The translations under genes and the position numbers were made by a program. From NCBI GenBank assembly GCA_900772695.1, contig CAAGRO010000423.1:1-7591 (forward strand): DNA of 7,591 nucleotides. The letters are read 5' to 3'. Source of the DNA: an uncultured Oribacterium sp. GTDB taxonomy: Bacteria; Bacillota; Clostridia; Lachnospirales; Lachnospiraceae. The notes beneath the pieces are model-generated. The model was given only the letters and a program-made list of their open reading frames with translations, did no database searches and was not told where the DNA came from. Position 1 is the first letter of the stretch, and each line of letters opens with the position of its first letter. Shown one piece after another: positions 1 through 4,776 of the stretch.

Positions 1-5
1 CACTC

Positions 6-20
6 TGTTATACGTGGATT
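6..20. repeat. Right subterminal inverted repeat of the IS
   Basis: TGTTATACGTGGATT on the plus strand matches the minus strand at the other end (TGTAACAACGTGGATT). The nine bases ACGTGGATT (12-20) are perfect and the outer part differs by one base and a one-base gap. This marks the terminus downstream of the transposase. Subterminal repeats like this are characteristic of IS1111-type elements. Confidence 0.75.
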
Positions 21-207
21 GGTTACCTACAGGCTAATGGTTCCGCCGTGAACCCTGCGATCTAAGAGCGTGGATCACCGTTGCTGGTGCCAACATAGGG
101 GACATCGCAGATGGTTCGAACCTTACAGTGATCACAGCTCTTTCCAGGTACTGTCAGAATTAATTTTGGATTGTTTTGGCAGGAATCGCATTCTGGCGAT
201 TCCTGCT
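21..207 (-). ncRNA. Candidate guide RNA (bridge RNA/seekRNA) of the IS
   Basis: This is non-coding DNA between the transposase stop and the right inverted repeat. In minus-strand order it can form three structures. The first is an 11-bp perfect hairpin (179-189 with 196-206, six-base loop). The second is a large stem-loop, AAGAGC 64-69 with GCTCTT 137-142, a 3x3 internal loop, then GATCAC 73-78 with GTGATC 128-133, enclosing about 50 bases. The third is a smaller stem-loop near the end, CAG 30-32 with CTG 55-57 and GGTTC 39-43 with GAACC 50-54, with a six-base bulge. A 5' hairpin followed by two looped domains is the order described for IS110-family bridge RNAs (target-binding loop, then donor-binding loop). 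The predicted start just 5' of the hairpin fits the promoter at 214-244. Both ends are approximate, and I could not assign guide segments. Confidence 0.6.
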
Positions 208-213
208 TGATTG

Positions 214-244
214 TTTACAGACAGCATGGGCAGATGGCTGTCAA
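214..244 (-). promoter_or_regulatory. Possible promoter of the IS guide RNA
   Basis: On the minus strand there is a perfect -35 box TTGACA (239-244) and a TGTAAA -10-like box (214-219), separated by 19 bases, longer than the preferred 17. Transcription would begin near 207, directly at the 5' hairpin of the candidate guide RNA. A competing hairpin, GACAGC 220-225 with GCTGTC 237-242, occupies the spacer. The weak -10 and long spacer make this tentative; the RNA might instead be processed from transposase read-through. Confidence 0.4.
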
Positions 245-302
245 GGACCTGCCGCGTAAGCGGTGCGAAGCATCCTCGACAGACGTATGTTCATGCTGTT
301 AT

Positions 303-1457
303 TCATGCTACGTTCTGCTTGCCTCTTTCTGTCACGATGCTGATGTTATCCGTCATCATTCCCCAGATAAAGCAGGCCAGCTCCCTCGCAACGGCAGCTA
401 CCGCCACATTCTTTTTCTTCTCATGGCGCATAAATCTATAGTAGCGGCTTCGGAGCCGCACATTCGCTTTGTCGGCATAGGCTATGACTTCTGCCGAATT
501 GCCAGCTTGCCGTAAGCGAAGGTCTTTGGATTTATGACCGATCTTTCCCTTGCAGATCCCACGAGCGCCTTCGATCAGAAGAGTACGCAGATGGCTGTTG
601 CCGGCTTTAGAGATGCCCGTTCGATTGACATTATCTCCACTGGAGGATTCACCAGGCGCTAAGCCGAGAAAAGCCGCATAGGTATTCCCTTTCGCGAATC
701 GTTTAAAATCTCCGGTTTCAACAATCAAAGACAGAGCCGTGTGCGTCTTGATTCCAAGAAAACAGCCAAGCTTTTTGACTTTTTCTTTGTATGCAGAATC
801 AGATGCAAGCTCTTCGATTCTGCGGTCGAGTCTTTCGATTTTTGATTCCTGCTCCTCATACGTTGTCATGTATTCGTCCAGTGTTTCACGGTACAGATCA
901 GAAAGCTTGAGCGTTTTCAACCATTCCCTGTGCTTGATGGTCCATTTATTACCATCATAGAAATGACCATGGCGAAGGCAGAATGCATTAATCTGCTGCT
1001 TGATTTTTTTTAGCACCAGCTTATGATCATCCCGCATCCGGAGATACTCTTTTATCGCATCGTCTTTTTCATCAGGTACATGTACCGCATGATAACCACC
1101 ATATGAAAGACACTGCGCAATCATGAGCGCATCCCGCTTGTCTGTCTTAATCCGTTTGCCCTGCGGTGTTAGCATTGTTGTCGGGGCAAGAATAGTGCAT
1201 TTGACACCGGCATCCGTCAGCTGATGATACAGTGAGTAACCGAGACAACCGGCCTCATAACCGCACTCAATAGAATAGGTGTCAGAAGCGCCAAGTTTGT
1301 TTTTTAGCTTGCTGATAAACTGAATTACATTTTTGTAATCAGGTGTTACCTTGATGTTGGCAAAGATTCTGTCTTCGCCGTCAAGCACAGGTTCCATTGC
1401 GCATAAAGTGTAGTTCATACTATGGACATCCATTCCGATTTTGACTATTCTATTCAT
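303..1457 (-). CDS. IS110-family RNA-guided transposase/recombinase
   Basis: A 384-residue recombinase that moves the element by site-specific recombination through a circular intermediate. The N-terminal RuvC-like DEDD domain is intact: D10 in GMDVH, E64 in SIECGYEAG, and D106 and D109 in KTDKRDA. A charged, probably coiled-coil linker follows (about 130-225). The C-terminal Transposase_20 domain (about 228-320) carries GLAPGESSSGDNVNRTGISK, whose serine cluster S271-S273 should contain the catalytic serine of the family. Full length with no frameshift or internal stop, so it is likely functional. The ATG is chosen because AGGAGG (1464-1469 on the opposite strand) lies six bases upstream and the protein starts exactly at the family's usual MNRIVKIGMDVH-like N-terminus. 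A promoter sits further upstream at 1512-1540. Family assignment is firm; activity and guide-RNA dependence are inferred from characterised relatives. Confidence 0.95.
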   Translation of the reverse strand: MNRIVKIGMDVHSMNYTLCAMEPVLDGEDRIFANIKVTPDYKNVIQFISKLKNKLGASDTYSIECGYEAGCLGYSLYHQLTDAGVKCTILAPTTMLTPQGKRIKTDKRDALMIAQCLSYGGYHAVHVPDEKDDAIKEYLRMRDDHKLVLKKIKQQINAFCLRHGHFYDGNKWTIKHREWLKTLKLSDLYRETLDEYMTTYEEQESKIERLDRRIEELASDSAYKEKVKKLGCFLGIKTHTALSLIVETGDFKRFAKGNTYAAFLGLAPGESSSGDNVNRTGISKAGNSHLRTLLIEGARGICKGKIGHKSKDLRLRQAGNSAEVIAYADKANVRLRSRYYRFMRHEKKKNVAVAAVARELACFIWGMMTDNISIVTERGKQNVA

Positions 1458-1511
1458 GAGTGACCTCCTTTTGTATGTGGTAAACCATCTTACTTGGATA
1501 GAGACATCTTT

Positions 1512-1540
1512 AGTATAATGGCGAATCCACGTTGTTACAA
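1512..1540 (-). promoter_or_regulatory. Transposase promoter
   Basis: On the minus strand, TTGTAA (1535-1540) and TATACT (1512-1517) are separated by exactly 17 bases and point at the transposase gene, about 55 bases upstream of its ATG. The boxes straddle the left inverted repeat, so the promoter is carried by the element itself. Confidence 0.65.
1524..1539. repeat. Left subterminal inverted repeat of the IS
   Basis: This is the partner of the repeat at 6-20; the perfect nine-base core is 1524-1532. It overlaps the transposase promoter: most of the repeat is the spacer between the -35 and -10 boxes and its outer bases lie in the -35 box. Binding at the end could therefore affect transcription. 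Confidence 0.75.
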
Positions 1541-1563
1541 ATGTGGGGTCACTTCATATTATC

Positions 1564-1660
1564 TAAGAAGTACTAAGCCCTCTGCAATCGCTGAGTTTTC
1601 TTGATGAAAACTCAGCATTGACAGAGGGTTCCATGGAGAGATAACACCAAGTACTTCTAA
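1564..1660. other. Long imperfect hairpin flanking the left IS end
   Basis: Outer arms AGAAGTACT (1566-1574) and AGTACTTCT (1650-1658) are perfect complements. Inside is a nearly continuous stem: 1576-1584 with 1622-1630 (one G-U pair), 1585-1588 with 1617-1620, and CTGAGTTTTC-type arms 1590-1600 with 1606-1616, closed by a five-base loop (1601-1605). Only single-base bulges interrupt it. It lies outside the predicted IS end and downstream of the kinase gene. It could be a palindromic genomic repeat, a terminator of the kinase gene (the tract that follows on the minus strand is only moderately T-rich) or part of an older element. The rest of 1547-1745 shows no gene. Confidence 0.65.
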
Positions 1661-1710
1661 GGGGTGGGATTTTGATTCTTCAACGAACTCTACGTATGGT
1701 TTCTGGTGCC

Positions 1711-1723
1711 GGCCCTTCGGGCC
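1711..1723 (-). terminator. GC-rich stem-loop after the lipid kinase gene
   Basis: GGCCC and GGGCC form a five-bp stem with a GAA triloop on the minus strand, 22 bases past the kinase stop codon. No T tract follows, so it is at best a weak terminator or an RNA 3'-end stabiliser. Confidence 0.3.
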
Positions 1724-1745
1724 TCTGACGAAAGTCTAAATCAGC

Positions 1746-2681
1746 TCAGAGCCGCAGCCGCAGCTTCTTCGGGATGCAGGTCAGCGTATAGTCCGTCTGT
1801 TCGCCGATCGGCTCCCCGTCCACGTGCACCGGAAGTGCTCGATCCGTATCGATCACGGCCTCGCGGCAGCGGTAGAGGTGCACACCGGTATGGGTGACAT
1901 GCTTTCCGAAGATGCTTGCCAGCATGATCAGGAGCAGCCGCCACTTATACTTCGTGCTCACGATACAGATATCGAGGTAGCCATCCGCGCCGTCCGCCTT
2001 CGGGCAGACCATATAGCCACCATCGAAGGGATGCACATGCGCCGAGATGAAGAGGATGTTGTTAAACTCGTGGCGCTTATCACCATCAAGGATCACATAT
2101 CCATGACTCGGACGCGCATGGATCAGCTCCCGCACGAAGATACGGAAATAGCTCGCCCGCCGACGCTGGAAGAACGGCTTTTTCGCGTCCGCCGCGCAGG
2201 CATACGTGTCGGCATACAGTGCCGGGAAGAGCGCCGCATCGAAGCCGATACCGGAGCTCACCGCGAAGCGGCGATTCATGGTTGCACAGTTCAGTACGCC
2301 GTAATCGAGCAGCAGCTCATCCGATGGATTCCCGAGACGCTTCAGCTGCGCGCGCAGTGTATAGCGCTTCCGATAGCAGCGTGCGATGTCGTTATCCGTT
2401 TTCGTCGGAATATAGGCGACGGACACACGGTCACTGTCCAGGTGCAGTCCATCCACGACCTCGTTCAGCGTACCCTCACCACCGATCACGGTGATCGTCC
2501 GCTTCTCCGGACAGCACGCGGACAGCTGCTGTGCATAGCGGCGCGCATCGCCGGCCTTCTCTGTCAGAAAGGCCTCAAAGCTCTCCGTATTATGTGTCCG
2601 TTTTAAAATTTTCAGTATCTTATCCCAGATTTTTCGTCCGCGGCCACCTGAGGCCTCTGGATTAATGATGAAATAATACAT
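1746..2681 (-). CDS. Diacylglycerol/lipid kinase family protein with divergent motifs
   Basis: A 311-residue protein of the DAGK/YegS/DgkB family (catalytic domain plus C-terminal beta domain), soluble enzymes that phosphorylate lipids at the membrane with ATP. Recognisable elements are the N-terminal INPEASGGRGRK (N7, P8), VIGGEGTLNEVVDG (65-78), IPTKTDNDIAR (91-101), SSGIGFDAALF (142-152), PFDGGYMVCPKADGADGYLD (218-237) and VHVDGEPIG (285-293). Two nucleotide-binding motifs are unusual: E69 replaces the aspartate of GGDGT, and KTDND replaces the glycine-rich GTGND/GSGND. The fold and length are intact, so it may be a kinase with altered chemistry or substrate, or a catalytically reduced relative. 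The ATG is chosen because GGAGG (2686-2690 on the other strand) precedes it by four bases. It is monocistronic and divergent from htrA. The family call is firm; enzymatic activity and substrate are not established. Confidence 0.85.
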   Translation of the reverse strand: MYYFIINPEASGGRGRKIWDKILKILKRTHNTESFEAFLTEKAGDARRYAQQLSACCPEKRTITVIGGEGTLNEVVDGLHLDSDRVSVAYIPTKTDNDIARCYRKRYTLRAQLKRLGNPSDELLLDYGVLNCATMNRRFAVSSGIGFDAALFPALYADTYACAADAKKPFFQRRRASYFRIFVRELIHARPSHGYVILDGDKRHEFNNILFISAHVHPFDGGYMVCPKADGADGYLDICIVSTKYKWRLLLIMLASIFGKHVTHTGVHLYRCREAVIDTDRALPVHVDGEPIGEQTDYTLTCIPKKLRLRL

Positions 2682-2708
2682 ACTTCCTCCGAAGCTTTAT
2701 ATGGACAA

Positions 2709-2737
2709 ATTATAGCATTTTTCCGCTGCTTCATCTC
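2709..2737 (-). promoter_or_regulatory. Likely promoter of the lipid kinase gene
   Basis: A perfect TATAAT -10 box (2709-2714, minus strand) lies 27 bases upstream of the kinase start. The hexamer 17 bases further upstream (GAGATG, 2732-2737) is a poor -35, so the call rests on the -10 box and its position. Confidence 0.45.
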
Positions 2738-3072
2738 TAAAAAGACTATAAACTGCCCCTCGGAATACCTTCGAAATCCTATACTTCACCCATGAAAATC
2801 TTCGCTTCAGAACCGCATCCGCAGGTATGCTGATCGCAGATTCAGGTCCACGCATTTCACAAATTTTCCAAATCTAAGACACACTTTCAACACAGAAATC
2901 ACGTATCATACTCGATGTAAACAGAAAGATAGCTGATGTGAATGAGCATCATCCGTAATCGCCGAGGCGACGAGCGGCATCAGAACGCAGAAGGTCTGGT
3001 GACGATCGCAGTCCGGGTTTACCAGATTACGATGTATGAACATATACGATCGATCAGGAACTACACTTTCTC
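2738..3072. other. Divergent intergenic region with a possible structured htrA leader
   Basis: No convincing gene is seen here. The right part can fold just upstream of htrA: CATC(C)GTAATC (2950-2960, one bulge) pairs with GATTACGATG (3025-3034), enclosing GCCG 2961-2964 with CGGC 2975-2978 and CTGGT 2996-3000 with ACCAG 3021-3025 (the last shares a base with the outer stem). This resembles a three-way junction about 48 bases before the htrA start, but I recognise no known riboswitch in it. No strong promoter for htrA is evident; TATCAT (2904-2909) is the best -10-like box and lacks a good -35. An open frame from ATG 2942 runs to the htrA start (see findings). Confidence 0.4.
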
Positions 3073-3084
3073 AGGAGGTTCATG

Positions 3085-4530
3085 ATGAAAAAAGTAGCAG
3101 GAATTGTTTTAGGTGCTGTATTATTCGGTGCCGTCGCCGGCGCATCCATGGTCGGTGTCAATGTCGCCGCCCAGAAGGCCGGCATCGCTTACCAGAGTGA
3201 CAGTGGCGCCCAGGCAGTCACACCGGAGACCACCGCTGCAGCGACGCAGGCCGACGCAGAAACACAGGCGGCAGCCACACAGAGCAGTGGCACTGTGCAG
3301 GCGTCCAGTATGGGCTATGGTTCCGTCAGTGAGGTCGCGAAGAACGCGATGCCTTCCGTCGTCGCCATCACCAATATGATGAAGTATCAGGCGAACGGCT
3401 TCTCACTTTTCGGAAACTACCAGAATTATGAGACCGAGGTACCGGCGAGTGGTTCCGGTGTCATCGTCGGAAAGAATGATACCGAGCTTCTGATCGTCAC
3501 CAACAACCACGTAGTGGCGGATTCAAACTCCCTCTCCGTCACCTTCTGTGATAATGAGAGTGTCGATGCGGAAATCAAGGGCACCGATGCTTCTGCGGAT
3601 CTCGCCGTGGTCGCTGTAAAGCTTTCCGATATCCCGCAGGCGACGATGGATGCGCTGAAGGTCATCAGCATTGGCGACAGCGATCAGATCCAGGTCGGCG
3701 ATCAGGTCGTGGCGATCGGTAATGCACTGGGCTACGGTCAGTCCGTCACCACCGGTATCATCTCCGCGAAGGACAGAGATGTGCAGACCAGCGAGGGCAG
3801 CGAGTCCGGTCTGCTCCAGACCGATGCCGCCATCAACCCGGGCAACTCCGGCGGCGCGCTCCTCAATATGCAGGGCGAGCTGATCGGCATCAATGTCGCG
3901 AAGTACAGTGACACCGACGTCGAGGGCATGGGCTACTCCATCCCGTCCGACAAGGCAAAGAAGGTCATCGATTCGCTGTCCACACTGACCACACGTCAGG
4001 CCGTTCCGGAGGAGGAGCGTGGTTACCTCGGCATCCAGGTCAAGAACATCGATGCACAGACCGCACAGACCTTCGACATGCCGCAGGGTGTCTTCATCTA
4101 TAAGTTCACGGAAGGGTCCAATGCTGAGAACAGCGGCCTTCAGGAGAAGGATATCATCACCGCACTGGATGGCCAGGGCGTGACCACCTTCGATGATCTT
4201 TCCAACCTGCTCACGAAGTACAAGGCCGGAGAGACCGTAAAGGTCACCGTCAAGCGTCCGAATGGCAACAAGTATGATGAAGTAACCGTCGACGTCACCC
4301 TGGGCTCTTCCGAGACCTCAAACACCAATAAGAAGTCCGGCACCCAGAGCCAGCAGAACCAGGGCTCCGCAAATGACCCGTTCTCACAGAACGGCGGCAG
4401 CGGTTCCAGCGGCAATGGCTCAAACGGCAACGGTTCGAACGGCAGCCAGGGCTCGAACGGCTCCGGCAGCAGTGACCAGGAACAGCTGTGGCAGCAGTTC
4501 CAGCAGTTCTTTAACCAGTATCAACGTTGA
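3085..4530 (+). CDS. htrA: HtrA/DegP-like membrane-anchored serine protease
   Basis: A 481-residue trypsin-like protease acting outside the membrane on misfolded or surface proteins. A Lys-Lys start and a hydrophobic, Ala/Gly/Val-rich segment (about 3-29) form a signal anchor or signal peptide. An Ala/Thr/Gln-rich low-complexity linker (about 37-75) follows. The protease domain (about 78-300) has the triad H142 (TNNHVV), D172 (SADLAVV) and S255 (NPGNSGGAL). One PDZ domain begins at RGYLGIQV (about 312) and runs to about 406. A Gly/Ser/Asn/Gln-rich tail (about 410-464) ends in an aromatic/Gln segment (LWQQFQQFFNQYQR). Two adjacent ATGs exist (3082 and 3085); AGGAGG at 3073-3078 is three bases from the first and six from the second, so 3085 is preferred. 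The gene appears monocistronic, with a strong hairpin after it. Function is inferred from the intact family motifs; the tail is unlike the classic two-PDZ DegP. Confidence 0.93.
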   Translation: MKKVAGIVLGAVLFGAVAGASMVGVNVAAQKAGIAYQSDSGAQAVTPETTAAATQADAETQAAATQSSGTVQASSMGYGSVSEVAKNAMPSVVAITNMMKYQANGFSLFGNYQNYETEVPASGSGVIVGKNDTELLIVTNNHVVADSNSLSVTFCDNESVDAEIKGTDASADLAVVAVKLSDIPQATMDALKVISIGDSDQIQVGDQVVAIGNALGYGQSVTTGIISAKDRDVQTSEGSESGLLQTDAAINPGNSGGALLNMQGELIGINVAKYSDTDVEGMGYSIPSDKAKKVIDSLSTLTTRQAVPEEERGYLGIQVKNIDAQTAQTFDMPQGVFIYKFTEGSNAENSGLQEKDIITALDGQGVTTFDDLSNLLTKYKAGETVKVTVKRPNGNKYDEVTVDVTLGSSETSNTNKKSGTQSQQNQGSANDPFSQNGGSGSSGNGSNGNGSNGSQGSNGSGSSDQEQLWQQFQQFFNQYQR

Positions 4531-4571
4531 TCCATGAGAGGGCCGTCCGAAGGACGGAGCGGCGCATGGAT
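4530..4571 (+). other. Nested stem-loop at the 3' end of htrA
   Basis: ATCCATG (4530-4536, starting in the htrA stop codon) pairs with CATGGAT (4565-4571). Inside it CCGTCC (4543-4548) pairs with GGACGG (4552-4557) around a GAA triloop. No T tract follows, so it is more likely to protect the mRNA 3' end than to terminate transcription. Confidence 0.45.
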
Positions 4572-4593
4572 GCCTTAGTGGCGAACGTATTCA

Positions 4594-4623
4594 GAGGCCT
4601 TGCCGGATGACCGGCAAGGCCTC
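4594..4623 (+). terminator. Strong hairpin, probable htrA terminator
   Basis: A perfect 13-bp stem (4594-4606 with 4611-4623) with an ATGA loop, between htrA and the cysS promoter. The following bases (ATTGTCATT) are only moderately T-rich, so termination may be incomplete; the position and stem strength still favour a terminator that insulates the cysS cluster. Confidence 0.6.
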
Positions 4624-4630
4624 ATTGTCA

Positions 4631-4659
4631 TTGACGCGCGGGCCTTTAAGCCGTAAAAT
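4631..4659 (+). promoter_or_regulatory. Promoter of the cysS-mrnC-rlmB cluster
   Basis: TTGACG (4631-4636) and TAAAAT (4654-4659) are separated by 17 bases, a near-consensus housekeeping promoter beginning seven bases after the htrA hairpin. The transcript would start near 4666, leaving a leader of about 110 bases before cysS. A short hairpin, CGCCA 4695-4699 with TGGCG 4707-4711, lies in it. No T-box signature is visible in this leader. Confidence 0.7.
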
Positions 4660-4776
4660 GGTTTTATGTGACCCCATGAGAAGCGATGATGTAGCGCCAG
4701 AAGCATTGGCGAACGCAGGATGTGCCGTCATAGAATTTTACCGGGCGGGGCAGAAATCATGGGCAGAGGAGATACT

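Larger units (their letters stand above)
3..1546 (-). mobile_element. IS110-family (IS1111-type) insertion sequence
   Basis: A complete or near-complete insertion sequence read on the minus strand. It is defined by a DEDD recombinase gene, imperfect inverted repeats just inside both ends (6-20 and 1524-1539), and about 300 bases of structured non-coding DNA downstream of the gene. Subterminal repeats together with a long non-coding stretch on the 3' side of the transposase are traits of the IS1111 subgroup; classical IS110 members carry it on the 5' side. The outer limits are estimated from the usual few bases beyond the repeats and could be off by several bases; no flanking direct repeat can be tested because the window starts at the right end. 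The element is visibly more A+T rich than the surrounding genes, consistent with acquisition. It lies downstream of the lipid kinase gene and interrupts no recognisable gene inside this window. Confidence 0.85.

Noticed and set aside
1561..1568. ATCTAAGA just outside the left IS end matches 60-67 in the candidate guide RNA region, suggesting a target-binding guide.
   Set aside because: Comparing about 300 bases with about 100 bases on both strands should give roughly one eight-base match by chance, and the match lies some distance from the predicted crossover.
1824..2606. A 260-codon open frame on the plus strand opposite the lipid kinase gene.
   Set aside because: It is a mirror of the kinase gene in G+C-rich DNA, with no recognisable domain and no ribosome binding site.
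4668..4676. GTGACCCCA upstream of cysS is the reverse complement of 1544-1552 at the left IS boundary, as if it were a second target site.
   Set aside because: It is a single nine-base match with no extended similarity or nearby palindrome; chance cannot be excluded and no IS end lies there.
4720..4776. A longer cysS with 19 extra N-terminal residues starting at 4720.
   Set aside because: The extra residues are unlike the family N-terminus, no ribosome binding site precedes 4720, and ATG 4777 has a well-spaced one.
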